A DNA stretch of 64,000 nt, from positions 3,100,001-3,164,000 of the forward strand of contig JALJCS010000035.1 of NCBI GenBank assembly GCA_023055355.1, given 5' to 3'. Position numbers and translations under genes: made by a program. The notes under the pieces are model-generated. The model was not told where the DNA came from. It saw only the letters and a program-made list of their open reading frames with translations, and searched no databases. Source of the DNA: Agelaius tricolor. Its lineage: Eukaryota; Chordata; Aves; Passeriformes; Icteridae. Shown piece after piece: positions 25,690 to 36,851 of this stretch. Position 1 is the stretch's first letter. Every line of letters starts with the position of its first letter.

Positions 25690-28230
25690 CAGCCCTTCGC
25701 TGAAGCCCAGAGGAAGAAATAACCCAGCATGTCTTTTTTAATATTTGTTTAATAACAAACTTCAGTTTCATGTGCACAATAAAAAATCTACTGTTCTCCC
25801 AAGCAGCAATTCGCAGGATGAATATCCGAAATACTGTGTGATTATCTTATCTTCTGAAAGGCCGGATTCAAAGACAAAACTAGAATTTTGCTCTGAAGAA
25901 CAAAAGATGTTTGAAATGCGACCTACCTGTGAAAATGCTAAATCAGTGACACCGAGAGAAAGAAAATGCAGTGAAAATTTGCAATCCTTGTTGTCACAGT
26001 GTGTTCCAAGAGTGACACATACAAAACCTGCATTCCAGCAGGTCTTTGGCACCTCCACACACTCCTGCTGACACAGCCTGTGTTTTAAAATAATAACTAA
26101 AAACTCAGACCAAGTTAGCCAGCAATATTTGGATAATTTTATCTAAACAAGAGAGGGACAATCATACCTGACAATTTTAAGGAAAGCGAAGCCAAGACCT
26201 GCACTCTGACTGCACCTTGAGCAGTGTAATCCAAGTAACACCAAAGTAGAATTCCTCACGTTTATTGTTCGCTGCTGAGGTTGGATGATTCATCACATTT
26301 AAATTCTTTCACATGAGCTTCCCAACTTCCTTATTTTATCTGTTACGATCTCATCTGAAGAGAATTAAAAATTTTTATCTGAAAAAGAAACTGAATTATG
26401 CTATGTGGTACCTAACATGCAATAAAACAGGCAGAAAACATGAAGTTAAAAAAATAAAGAACAGTCAATCAAACCAAGAAGCTGAAGCATTTTTACTACA
26501 GAAAAGTGGCATCTCTAACAATATATTTGTTTCATGTTTCCTATTTTACTTTCTCCCCCTCACCATCTGCCTCTGTTCTGCTTTTTTCTTTCGAAAAGCA
26601 CCCACCTCATTTAGCTTCACTCACCCCATCACAGGATTCAGGCTGAATTAAAACAAAATCCCCGGTGCCAAAGCCAAAAAAGCACTACCTCTTCATAGAA
26701 GACTTATTCCATAAAGAGTTTTTCCAAAAATAACTCCCCATTTTCTTACAGGAGCTGTAGATCTTTAAGAGAAGCAGTCCATCTCGATTCAGTGCTTTGC
26801 CACGCACCCTCTAGGCAAAGGAACTTGAGCTTTTTGGCCCCTGGTAACTCTGGGTGGTACCTGTGCCTTCAGTGCTGCTCTTTTTGCCCAATTTCTGCCC
26901 TGTTCTTTTGGTAGCCAGCACTGAATCCCACAAGAGTGAGATCCCGTGGTGTGGAGAAAGAAGGTGAATTACAGAACGTGCAGTTTTTGAGCAGGAGCTA
27001 CTCCTTCCATCATGGAATCACCTCAGCAATGCCCAGGGGGATTTGCTGTTCTGTGGAGCAGAGTCCCACTGCTTTGCTTAGGAACACCCTGCATGAAAAT
27101 AAAACCATTTTGGGGAGACAATCCTCAGAAGGAAACAGTGAGAACTAGAGAATGCCCATCTTTGATGTGTGTGCCATGCAGGGGTCAGGAGAGCCTGGCA
27201 GTGCCAGAGCCGGAGGAAGCAAAGGATAGTGAGGAGAAGATGAAATACAAAAAGTACTGTGAAAAACATCAATCACTTGTTTTTAAAATTTTAAAAGTTT
27301 AATAGTAATAAAATGGTTATAAAAATAGTAATTCAATTAGAGTAATAAAAATTTGGACAGTTTGGATTAGGACAATATGAGACAATAGAAACAAAGAGTT
27401 ATGGATGTCCAGGTACCTTTTCTGGGCAGTATAAGCCTGAAAAAGGACCCACGTTAACAGAGGATTAACCCTTAAAAACAATGATAAACCTATTGCATAT
27501 TCATACACCTCATAGATGATGCATAAATTCCATTGAAACACAGGATTCTGCCTGGTCATCGTCAGCTTCTTCCTCTGAATCCTAATGGGGTATTCATGGC
27601 TGAGTGAGGTGGGAAGAAGTTAATTTCTCCTGATAATGGATCAATAAATTCACTTTGTCTGAAAGATTTAGGTGTCCTGTGACCACCATCTTTGTGTGAG
27701 TCCTTTCTTTAGAAAAAAAAAAAGTATTCTACATAACATAGTTTCTATTTTAACATTTTGTTATAACCTAAAACTATATTTAACAGCATTACTTTCTAAC
27801 ACAACACATATAATATTCATTTTAATGTTTGCAAAAAGCCAATCATAAAACACGCATTTTTCACAGTACTAACCTGTGGCAGCACCGCAATCTGAGCCTG
27901 GAGGTGAGTCCCTGCAGGGCAAACGCTCTCATTTGTGAGTCAATTCTCTGCAGCAACCATGGTGAATTTGTTACTGCAGGGAAAACTTCTGGGCCCAGCT
28001 GGGGTCAGCCCTGAGCCTCTGGGTGTCTTTGGAGAACATGTTCTGTGCGGGGCAGAGAGGAGCTGAGCCAGCTCAGACACCCTGCCAAGGCACCGGCACC
28101 TCAGTGCCCACCCTTGTGCCTTCAGGGCCAGCGGGACCTTGGCATGGGAGCAGCAGGAAGGAGTAAGGGGCCCGTTGTTATCCTGGCTGTGTCTCTGGGG
28201 GTCCTGGGAGCTGCTGGGGCGCCAGAGGGG
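25690..28230. other. Intergenic, no recognised gene
   Basis: AT-rich sequence between the orphan CpG island and the Pol III cluster. A frame of 108 codons is open at 25,745-26,071 on the plus strand, but it has no ATG at its beginning and no similarity that I recognise, and the opposite strand is open as well. I see no tRNA, snRNA or clear repeat here. Confidence 0.5.
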
Positions 28231-28231
28231 G

Positions 28232-28530
28232 CTCACAGAATCACAGAATCAGTTGGAAAAACCTCTGAGATCATCGCATCATCCAACAGCGCCCTGTGTA
28301 AGCAAACACCACCCTGTCAGCCAGACCATGGCACTGAGTGCAATGTCCAGCTGTTTGGACACCTCCAGGGATGGTGACTGCACCTGGGCAGCCCATTCTG
28401 ATGTTTAATTACCCTTTCCATGAAGAAAATCTTCCTGATGTGCAATCTAAACCTCCCCTGGTGCCGCCACAGGTTATGTCCTCTCCCCTGACTCTCATGT
28501 GTCATAGAGAGTGTGGTCACCCCTAAGCTT
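28232..28530 (-). mobile_element. CR1 LINE 3' fragment
   Basis: Plus-strand text CACAGAATCACAGAATCAGT is the reverse complement of the terminal repeats. It is followed by GGAAAAACCTCTGAGATCAT and internal CR1 text down to the edge of the U6 gene. Confidence 0.85.
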
Positions 28531-28567
28531 CCTCTTCCAGGCCTGGAGGGCGGGATGAGAGGGAGAA

Positions 28568-28617
28568 AAAAATATGGAACGCTTCACGAATTTGCGTGTC
28601 ATCCTTGCGCAGGGGCC

Positions 28618-28668
<51 letters not shown>

Positions 28669-28674
28669 GAGCAC
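28568..28674 (-). ncRNA. RNU6: U6 spliceosomal snRNA
   Basis: Full-length U6 snRNA on the minus strand. It begins GTGCTCGCTTCGGCAGCACA, contains the invariant ACAGAGA box (ATACAGAGAAGATTAGCATG) and AGC triad region, and ends GCGTTCCATATTTT with a run of seven T's as Pol III terminator. No internal change from the vertebrate consensus was noticed. U6 pairs with the 5' splice site and U2 and coordinates catalytic metal ions in the spliceosome. Unlike the many dispersed U6 pseudogenes, this copy has its whole upstream promoter (listed separately), so it is probably active. Confidence 0.95.
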
Positions 28675-28698
28675 GAATGTCGGTGCTTACCCGTCGGT

Positions 28699-28706
28699 AT
28701 TTATAC
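28699..28706 (-). promoter_or_regulatory. TATA box of U6
   Basis: TATAAATA on the minus strand, 25-32 bp upstream of the U6 start, the position that makes type 3 snRNA promoters Pol III-specific. Confidence 0.85.
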
Positions 28707-28720
28707 CCCGAGCATTCGGG

Positions 28721-28740
28721 CTGCTCAAGGTCAGGGTGAC
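28721..28740 (-). promoter_or_regulatory. Proximal sequence element (PSE) of U6
   Basis: GTCACCCTGACCTTGAGCAG on the minus strand, 47-66 bp upstream of the U6 start. This matches the vertebrate PSE pattern (TCACC...AACTTGA-like) that binds SNAPc. Confidence 0.8.
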
Positions 28741-28874
28741 CCTGTTGGGACAAACGACGGTGCCGGTGGGAGCAGCAGCAACTATGCACAGCACCCCGAC
28801 TATTCCGAGGGTCTGACAGGCCGGAGGCGGCGGACAGGGGGGACAGACCCCCCAAACCCTGCCCAACCGGGGTT

Positions 28875-28920
28875 ATGCAAATAGCGCTGCTGTATGCAAA
28901 TACGCGCAAAGCACTCTGGG
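28875..28920 (-). promoter_or_regulatory. Distal sequence element of U6: two octamers plus ZNF143-like site
   Basis: Two perfect ATGCAAAT octamers (Oct-1 sites; plus-strand reading) lie at 28,875-28,882 and 28,894-28,901, about 200-227 bp upstream of the U6 start. Next to them GCACTCTGGGG (about 28,910-28,920) resembles an SBS/ZNF143 site. This is the expected distance and composition of a snRNA distal enhancer. Confidence 0.8.
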
Positions 28921-29115
28921 GCGGGGGGGGGGTACCGGCGCTCCTCACGGGGCCGTTCTGTATCGATAACCCCGGGCGGGTTTCAGAGCCACGTTCGGCT
29001 GTGCGCAGCTGGGAATGGGGCACTTTCTGCGGTGGCACATCGGTGGTTTGGACCTAAATTAGTTAATATTGTTGGCCTGTGGCGAGAGCGGGGGGCTGAA
29101 GCCATTCTCGTTTCG

Positions 29116-29365
29116 CAGAATCACAGAATCGTTCGGGTTGGAAGGTCCGTGTGGAGATCAAAGCCCCCGGCCAAGGCAGGGTCACCTCGAGCAGGTGACA
29201 CCGGAACGCGTCCAGGTGGGTTTGAATGTCTGCAGAGAGGGAAACCACCGCTCCCTGGGCAGCCGTTCCGCTGCTCCGCCACCCTCAGTGTGAGGAGCTT
29301 CTTCCTCCTGCTGAGGCGAAACTTCTCGTGTTTAAGTTTATGGCCATTACTCCTGCTATATTTGG
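29116..29365 (-). mobile_element. CR1 LINE 3' fragment
   Basis: Plus-strand CGCAGAATCACAGAATCGTT and GGTTGGAAGGTCCGTGTGGA, the reverse complement of a CR1 3' end, continuing through GAGGAGCTTCTTCCTCCTGC. It ends about 140 bp before tRNA-iMet and is unusually CpG-rich for a CR1 copy. Confidence 0.85.
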
Positions 29366-29503
29366 AGCGTATCTCCGGAGCGGGCAGCAGCTGCAGCGGG
29401 ACCGCGTGGCCGCAGGGGCGGGCAGGGAACGCGGCCGTGCGTGTCGAGGCCTGCGTGCCGTTACTGGTTCTAAGCTGCGGCAGGAGGAGTGCTTAGTGTG
29501 AGC

Positions 29504-29575
29504 AGCAGAGTGGCGCAGCGGAAGCGTGCTGGGCCCATAACCCAGAGGTCGATGGATCGAAACCATCCTCTGCTA
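29504..29575 (+). tRNA. Initiator tRNA-Met (CAT)
   Basis: 72-nt initiator methionine tRNA: AGCAGAGTGGCGCAGCGGAA at the start, anticodon loop CCCATAA with CAT at 29,536-29,538 flanked by GGG/CCC, and TCGATGGATCGAAACCATCC for the T arm. Eukaryotic initiator hallmarks are present: the A1:U72 pair and the GATCGAA T-loop in place of TTC. No intron. Pol III terminators follow as two T5 runs at 29,585-29,589 and 29,591-29,595. The product delivers methionine to the start codon with eIF2. Confidence 0.97.
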
Positions 29576-29797
29576 GTCGCAATGTTTTTGTTTTTCTCAT
29601 TGCACAGTGCCCGTCCTCTCCTCTCTGCTGGTCAGTTTTGGGTGTGGGGGACAGGGGTATGGCTGATGCGAGGACAGACGTTTTTGCTGAAATCTTGGCG
29701 ACGTGTAGTTTAGCTGATAAGAGTAAAGGACGGACAGAGCGCTGGGATGCCCACAGCCATTTTTTAGTGCAATTTGCGGTCCCGTGGGGTGACAGTG

Positions 29798-30128
29798 TGG
29801 TTTGGGTTGGAAGGAACCCTTAAAAGCCATTTAGGGATACACAAGCTGCTCAGAGCCCCGTCCAACCTGGCTTTGAATGGTTCCAAGGATGGGGCATCTG
29901 CCACCTCTCTGGGCACCCTGTGCCACTGCCTCAGCACCCTTGTGGAACCCTGTTCTTTATCATTTCATAAGAAAACTCCCTTAGAACTAAAAGGTCACAA
30001 GCCCCCCGGGAGCTTTCTCTGCTCCAGGCTGAGCAGCCCCAGCTCTGTCAGCCTTTTCTGACACAACAAGTTCTCCTCTGAGCATCTTCATGCCTTCATC
30101 TGGACCTGCTCCAGGAGACCCATGTCTT
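29798..30128 (-). mobile_element. CR1 LINE 3' fragment
   Basis: Plus-strand TTGGGTTGGAAGGAACCCTT, then CCGTCCAACCTGGCTTTGAA and ACCTCTCTGGGCACCCTGTG, the reverse complement of the CR1 3' region. It lies between tRNA-iMet and tRNA-Gln(CTG). Confidence 0.88.
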
Positions 30129-30566
30129 TATTCAGGCTCCAAAAGCTCATTGCACACATTTGTAGTTTTTCCCTGTCTTGCCAGATTAAATGAAACATTG
30201 TGGCAATGCCGGACATAGCAAGCAGACTCTCAGCACAAAATGCAGGAAAGCAAAATAAAAACACAAATGTGAGAACATAAAAATCAATGCACGTGGTATT
30301 GAAAGACTTTATTTGGCCCCTCTGGATTACAAGATCTGAGGAAAAAGGCTCCATGAACTTAAAGGCACGGTGCTGCTCAGTGGGCATTGTTGTTAGGCCT
30401 GAAGAATGTGATAAATAAACCGTGGAATTCTTATGTGAAATGAATACGTGTGGAATACATGAAGGAAAAACAAGGTCAGAATCTTGTTCATAAATCGCTG
30501 AAAATGACAGAATCGGTTTTCCCTGAGTTTGGCTCAGTAGGCGCGGCTGAGTAGGTCACATTGTGT

Positions 30567-30638
30567 GGTTCCATGGTGTAATGGTTAGCACTCTGGACTC
30601 TGAATCCAGCGATCCGAGTTCAAATCTCGGTGGAACCT
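30567..30638 (+). tRNA. tRNA-Gln (CTG)
   Basis: 72-nt glutamine tRNA: GGTTCCATGGTGTAATGGTT at the start, anticodon stem CTGGA/TCCAG around loop CTCTGAA with anticodon CTG at 30,600-30,602, and T arm CGAGTTCAAATCTCG. It ends GGAACCT, closing the acceptor stem with GGTTCC. No intron. A T5 terminator is at 30,644-30,648. It reads CAG codons. Confidence 0.97.
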
Positions 30639-31094
30639 GAAAGTTTTTGCCACAAACACATTCATTTCCTGCTCAGAACCATGGAAAGTGACTTTAGCGG
30701 GCTTTTCATGGACTGTCAGAATGCCATAAACATCCCATGCCTCGTGGAACACATATCTAAAGTTAGAACAGTAACCAATCACAGTTTTCCTGTTTTTCTC
30801 CCCCCATATCCATTATTTATTGCAGCCAGGTTAGTACTTTCTGACTTATCTGAAATTATCTGAAGAATCTCAGGCATGTCACAGCATATTGTTCATTTTC
30901 TTTCTGTGCTTTGAATCGCCTGTGTGGGAACACAATTCTAAATTCTGCATCAGCACAGCTGGTGGAAGCTGCTGAGCTCTGCAGGGATGTCTCTGAGCTC
31001 TCAGGGAGCTCTTTTGGGGTGTCTCTGACAGCAGATGTTCCCCAGTGTTCATGTTGGCTTTGTGCCCTCATTTCACCAAGAGTGACCTTATTGT

Positions 31095-31388
31095 GGTCCC
31101 TGGAGAGGGACTTGGGACAAAGGATGGAGTGGCAGGACAAGGGGGATGGCTTCACTCTGCCAGAGGGAGGATGAGAAGGGAAATTGGGAAGGAATTGTTC
31201 CCTGAGAGGGTGGCACAGAGCTGGCACAGGGTGCCCAGAGGAACTCGATGTTCTGGCAGCATTCAAGGCCAGGTTGGACAGGGCTTGGAGCAAGCTGGGA
31301 TGGTGGAAGGTGTCCCTGCCCATGGCAGGGCTGGGACTGGATGATTTTAAGGTCTCTTCCAACCCAAACCATTCTGGGATTCTATAAA
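31095..31388 (+). mobile_element. CR1 LINE 3' fragment
   Basis: Contains TTCAAGGCCAGGTTGGACAG and GGTGTCCCTGCCCATGGCAG, ending AACCATTCTGGGATTCTATA, the CR1 3' terminus in plus orientation. It lies about 170 bp upstream of tRNA-Gln(TTG). Confidence 0.9.
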
Positions 31389-31559
31389 GACAACAAATCC
31401 CGCAGAAATCGGAACAAACAGAATATTTAGGTCCCGTTAGGTTCCCGTCGGCCATCCCAGGTACAAGGGCACGGCGAACAGAACAATCGGCGATTTCCCA
31501 GCAGGGTTTGCTCACCATGGATTAATTGTGGGGGCTGGCGGAGGGCAGAGGCACCGCCC

Positions 31560-31631
31560 GGTTCTATGGTGTAATGGTCAGCACTCTGGACTTTGAATCC
31601 AGCGATCCGAGTTCAAATCTCGGTAGAACCT
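31560..31631 (+). tRNA. tRNA-Gln (TTG)
   Basis: 72-nt glutamine tRNA nearly identical to the CTG gene about 1 kb upstream. It begins GGTTCTATGGTGTAATGGTC, with loop CTTTGAA and anticodon TTG at 31,593-31,595, and ends AGAACCT. The acceptor stem keeps pairing through a compensatory change (GGTTCT with AGAACC instead of GGTTCC with GGAACC). T5 terminator at 31,646-31,650. It reads CAA, and CAG by wobble. Confidence 0.97.
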
Positions 31632-31659
31632 GCCCCAGGTCTCTCTTTTTCTGCTTCAG

Positions 31660-33885
31660 AGCCCAGCAGGGACGGACCGGACACGCTGAAGCTCCAGCCC
31701 AGCCCACGGAGTGTCCTCGCACTCTTCCCGATTTTCTTCAATGCAACGAAATTGATAAAAGACTTCATCTAATCCTTGCTACTTTTTAATTAGGTGTTTC
31801 ATTGTATTTTACTGCTGTTTTACATAAAGTACTTTTGGGAGGAGGCATTTGCACTGTGGAAAATTTCATCAGGCAGATATGCAGAATTTGGATGTTGTTT
31901 TTCAGATGCACCCAACTACTCACTTAGCAAATAAGGGCAGAAATGCAGTGTTTTGGGATAAATTGCACAAGTTAAATAGATATTCCCTCTGCTTTGCTGA
32001 CACAAACCCTCAGTGGTTATCTTTCACTTCCAGAGCAGCTAAGGACATCTTACACCTTGGCTTCCCTCCTCCAAACCTGCCCTACAAGGCACTTGTTGAC
32101 ACAGCAACAGGAGCAAGCCTGCTCTGTTCAACAGCTCCTCCTCCTCCTCCTCCTCTGGCCAGGTAACCCTTGGAATAAACACAGAACACCTTCAAACTGA
32201 GTTATTGTTGGAAATAAAAATCCAGGTCCCAACTGCTCAAGAGAACATAGGGAAATGTTTGCTCAATTTATTAAATTTTCACACAACCTAGTGATGAAAA
32301 AAATTCCTTGTCTGTGTCAGGGCTGATTTTCATCCTTTCCTCAGCTGTTGGATCAGGTCACACACACAAAGATCTTTTCCTGTGCAGCAGTGTTTGAAGT
32401 TTCTCTGTCCAGTACCTTCAGCACAACCAGCCACTCTCACAGGCTGGCCTCACACCCCAGCACAAGAGCTTTAAAGCACAGGGCTTGTCTGCCCTGCAAG
32501 GAATCAATATATTATATAAACAATTTTAGAGAGCCAATTACCATTCATCTGGCAACCTCCTCCTTCCATTCAGCAGAGTCTGAGGTGCAGCTGTAATCCA
32601 AAAGTCCCATCAAGTGCTGATACAAAACTGGTGCCACAGATGGGCCCCAGACAAACCCCCTGGGTGTAGCCAGGTGTACTTAAAGAATTAAACTTTTACA
32701 TCATGGAATGACACAGAACCAGTGCAGAATTGAGTACTGAGATTTATTCACAATTAATGTCATGCTGCACTGGAAAACAAAGCCCCAAAATCTGGGAAAC
32801 TGAACATCATCCAGGTATAACCCAGCTGAGACTGCTGCATTTGGGTATCTGCCATCCTCTGGGGCACAGCACAGCCCAGGGCTGCCCAGGGCCTTGGGAC
32901 ACACACAAATGGTGCTGTGGCTGGGGGAACCCTCCTGCAGCAGGCAAAGGGACTCTCAACACCCTGGAGCAGCCTCAGAGCAAAGTACCACAACCCCAAA
33001 ATCCAGCACCTGGCGTGCTCAAGTCAAGAACATCCCAAGACTATTTTATTAATTCATTTACTGTGTCCAATTCCTTTCCCACAATCCTTCCAGTTTATCA
33101 TTTTCTAAAATTCCTCTTATCTCAAAATTCAAAGGGGAGGTAAAGCACTATGGCTGTGGCCATGTCAGGAGCTTTTCCTGTTGCTGAAGAGGCAGTGGCA
33201 ATAGAAATTATTATGGAATCAGGGAATTCAATATGCTATAATTTCAGAAGTGTGGCTACAAACACATATTGTCAACATTAATGGACTTTCCAACTGCAGA
33301 TTCAAAAGCTGGAATCAAACCTCAGGCAAGTATTTCATATATATGAAGCTGCAACAAGGTTTTCTGATATATATATTAAAATTTCAATGCAAGCAGGTAA
33401 AGGGGGAATGATTAAAAGGAAAGAAAAGTTCTATCCTGTAAAACTGGCACTTTAAAGAGAAGGCCTTTAAAAAACTTAAAACATTTTACTCCAAAAGTCT
33501 TAAAAAACAAAAGCTCACCAAAAAAAAAAAACCAACCCAAAAAGACCACTCTCAGTTCCTTAGGTCACTAATGATAATGACAAATAGAATGTCACTACAC
33601 ACCCTGTGTAGCCACTTGTCATGGTTTTGCCTAGGAGACATTTAGGGAAGTGATAGAAAGGTTTGTTATGCAAAACCTTAACACCACTACAAGCTCAGTT
33701 AGGTGCCTTCCTTGTCTTTAAAAAAGAATTCTGCAGCAGACAAATCATCAACAGCTCTGTTCTGTGACTACCCCAGCAGGTTAAAGCCCTTGAGCAGATG
33801 TTAGAAAGGGTGGATCCAGCTGAACCAGGTTACTTTGGACACTGAGCCAATGATTTCCCTGGCAGTGGGAGCAGAGCAGGTTGGT
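31660..33885. other. Intergenic, no recognised gene
   Basis: Spacer between the Pol III cluster and the 34-bp minisatellite. It has short chance frames, a (CTC)n tract at about 32,136-32,153 and an A-rich run near 33,520. Nothing I can name. Confidence 0.5.
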
Positions 33886-33886
33886 T

Positions 33887-34807
33887 GATTCCAGCCATGG
33901 GCAGCCCATTCCTGGCTCCTGATTGCAGCCATGGGCAGCCCATTCCTGGCTCCTGATTGCAGCCATGGGCAGCCCATTCCTGGCTCCTGATTGCAGCCAT
34001 GGGCAGCCCATTCCTGACTCCTGATTGCAGCCATGGGCAGCCCATTCCTGGCTCCTGATTCCAGCCATGGCCAGCCCATTCCTGGCTCCTGATTGCAGCC
34101 ATGGCCAGCCCATTCCTGGCTCCTGATTGCAGCCATGGGCAGCCCATTCCTGGCTCCTGATTGCAGCCATGGGCAGCCCATTCCTGGCTCCTCCAGCAGC
34201 CATGGCCAGCCCATTCCTGACTCCTGATTGCAGCCATGGGCAGCCCATTCCTGGCTCCTGATTGCAGCCATGGCCAGCCCATTCCTGGCTCCCCCAGCAG
34301 CCATGGGCAGCCCATTCCTGGCTCCTGATTGCAGCCATGGCCAGCCCATTCCTGGCTCCTGATTGTAGCCATGGCCAGCCCATTCCTGACCCCTGATTGC
34401 AGCCACGGCCAGCCCATTCCTGGCTCCCGATTCCAGCCATGGGCAGCCCATTCCTGGCTCCTGATTGCAGCCATGGGCAGCCCATTCCTGGCTCCTGATT
34501 GCAGCCATGGGCAGCCCATTCCTGGCTCCTGATTGCAGCCATGGGCAGCCCATTCCTGGCTCCTGATTGCAGCCATGGCCAGCCCATTCCTGGCTCCCCC
34601 AGCAGCCATGGCCAGCCCATTCCTGGCTCCCCCAGCAGCCATGGCCAGCCCATTCCTGGCTCCTGATTGCAGCCATGGCCAGCCCATTCCTGGCTCCTGA
34701 TTGCAGCCATGGCCAGCCCATTCCTGGCTCCTGATTGCAGCCATGGCCAGCCCATTCCTGGCTCCCCCAGCAGCCATGGGCAGCCCATTCCTGGCTCCCC
34801 CAGCAGC
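33887..34807. repeat. 34-bp minisatellite, about 27 copies
   Basis: Array of a unit of the form CAGCCATGGGCAGCCCATTC + CTGGCTCCTGATTG (34 bp). A 33-bp variant ends in CTCCCCCAG, and the base after CCATGG varies (G or C). Because 34 is not a multiple of 3 and the unit has no stop in any minus-strand frame, all three minus frames stay open for about 900 bp. The resulting 306-357 codon frames are products of the repeat and I do not annotate them as proteins. It lies about 280 bp beyond a likely NARF polyadenylation site. Confidence 0.95.
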
Positions 34808-34809
34808 AG

Positions 34810-35085
34810 AGGCACCGAGCCCTTGAGTGAGGCCCCAGCCCTGGGAGGATCCATCCACTGTACTCACAGTTCAGGCTCTGCTCTCAGAACAGCAAGGCAG
34901 CTCTTGGGGAGTTTACTGAAGATCTCCTCAGAAAAGCAAACTGGTTTTGGACCATTTCACTCAGTAAACACACAGAAAAAAAATAAGCACACTGTACAAA
35001 GAGCAGCAGAGATATAATTTAAACATGCATCCAGCTACAAACCATATATACAGAGAAACAGGCCTATACAAACAGAACAGGACCA
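34810..35085. other. Spacer between minisatellite and NARF 3' end
   Basis: Short unique sequence, no recognised feature. Confidence 0.4.
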
Positions 35086-35091
35086 TTTATT
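35086..35091 (-). terminator. NARF: Candidate NARF polyadenylation signal
   Basis: AATAAA on the minus strand, about 1.76 kb after the NARF stop codon. It is the first canonical hexamer I found reading downstream, and GU-rich text follows within 40 nt. The real 3' end needs transcript data. Confidence 0.45.
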
Positions 35092-36851
35092 ACATTACAA
35101 TTCTGGGGGAGTTTTTGGAGGAAATCACAGCAGATGAACAAAATCAGACTGAAGGAGGTGGATGTTGCTTCTGAAAGTGATCTGGTTTGAAGTGTCCCAC
35201 AACACCCCCACTTTCTCCAGCACACACCTATTCCACTTCCAGCTCCACACAGCACTTCCCACAGCTCCTGGACTCCCTTCCTGTACAGAGGTAGATTTCT
35301 GTGGATGTTCTGATATTGCACCACAGGAAATATGGTTCTTGTCACAAGGAACAACTTGCAAAGGCTAATTTCTGTAATTCATGGGCATAATCTCATTGTG
35401 GGCATTCAGGTAGTGCAGTAAATTAATTTGTTTGCACTTGAAAGAAAACCTCCCTCCAAGTGTAATGGTTTGTTATTTAGGTGGAGGTCCAGTGGAAAGC
35501 TGCAATTTTTAACAGCTTCCCATGAAGAGAGCTGGTTTTTATCAGCAGGGTGACACTTCACTGTCTCTCTCCTTTCCAGCCTCCCTGGTCTAGCCAAGGC
35601 CAGCTCTTGCCCTGCCTCCCCTGATGCTCCATCCCATTCCACTGTGTCCAGGTTCAATGTGCCTTTTAAACACTCACAGGTTTTTGCAGGACTCATACAA
35701 GCAGTAGTAATATTGAAGCAATTGGCAAGAAGATTGATTCAAACTGCATGAAATGGTTAAACAAGCCCATCCACTCTCAGGCTGCATAAGGAAAGCTACA
35801 ACTTTGCTAGCTTCAAACAGCCATTAATTGTGAACAGGTCTGATGCTATCAGGAAGATCTGAAGAAGTCTGGCAGGAGTCTTGATTTCTTTTGTCCATCA
35901 CATTCTTGAGTAACTCTGACAACTGGGGAAGTTGCAGACAAGCTGAATGGCAGTACCACTTCACAATGTCTGTTAAATGAACCTCTATAGCGGATTTATA
36001 AAAATAAGTGCATCAAAAATCCTGATGCCAACATACCCTAACTCTGATGAGCTCACAAGCATTGCTCAGTATTATTTCTCAGAGGCACCCCAGGAAGTTA
36101 TTTTTTTGCAGAAGTCTTTCAACATGGAGACAAATGAAAGAACAATCTGGGCATGTTCCACTCTCAGAGAGAAGCCAAAGCAAGGAGCACCACTGCTCCT
36201 GGCTGCAAGCTTGGCAGAAAACTTACATGGGAAGAAAGTTCTCTTTTTGTACCAACCAACCCATTTGGAACTATTTTAAATGAACCACTTAGCATTAGCT
36301 TCCCAGATTCAGTTTGTGTGAAGCATTCTGTGACACTACATCAGTAAGAAATGGTGGCTAGTTTGGAACTGAGTATTTTTTGCTGAATTATGGATACAAG
36401 GCTTATAGAAATTCATTACATCTCTCCACATACTCACTTGTCTTTTAAAAGGGCTTTTCCTTACCAAGGTAAGTAAATCCCAACTGCATCAACACTGAAA
36501 TTCCTGTGTTGACAGGGACTGCAGACCTAGAAGTAAAATCATCTCACCCTCTTGGGGGAGCCCATTTTGTGCAGTGAACCTTCACTTCAGGGAGTCACTT
36601 GATCAGGAATTCCACTCCCTGGCCCTGGCACAAAGGGCTTATATGTACCTTGCAAGCTTAGAATGAAGCAATCCACTGTATGCAGGAAATGACAAACAGT
36701 AAAAGTGAAATGGCAGTGGCAGGAACCAGGGCTTTTGGAGTTGTGTGGTTCTGCAAAGCCCTGGCTCTCCCCAGGCAGCCCCAGCTGGGCAGAGCCTGAC
36801 TGAGCCAGGGTTCCAGTGGTGCCCTGCAGCCCCAGCACAGCCCTGCAGTCG
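35092..36851 (-). other. NARF: Probable NARF 3' untranslated region
   Basis: Sequence between the NARF stop codon and the first canonical AATAAA on that strand. No other gene is recognised, and short frames on both strands lack identity. Assignment as UTR is inferred only from the absence of an earlier polyadenylation hexamer. Confidence 0.4.

Noticed and set aside
25745..26071. 108-codon plus-strand frame
   Set aside because: Starts at TTG without ATG, antisense frame equally open, no similarity recognised.
33781..34867. Three overlapping minus-strand frames of 306-357 codons with repeating tryptophan-rich peptides
   Set aside because: All three frames read the same 34-bp minisatellite, which lacks stops in every minus frame; they have no unique coding content or homology.
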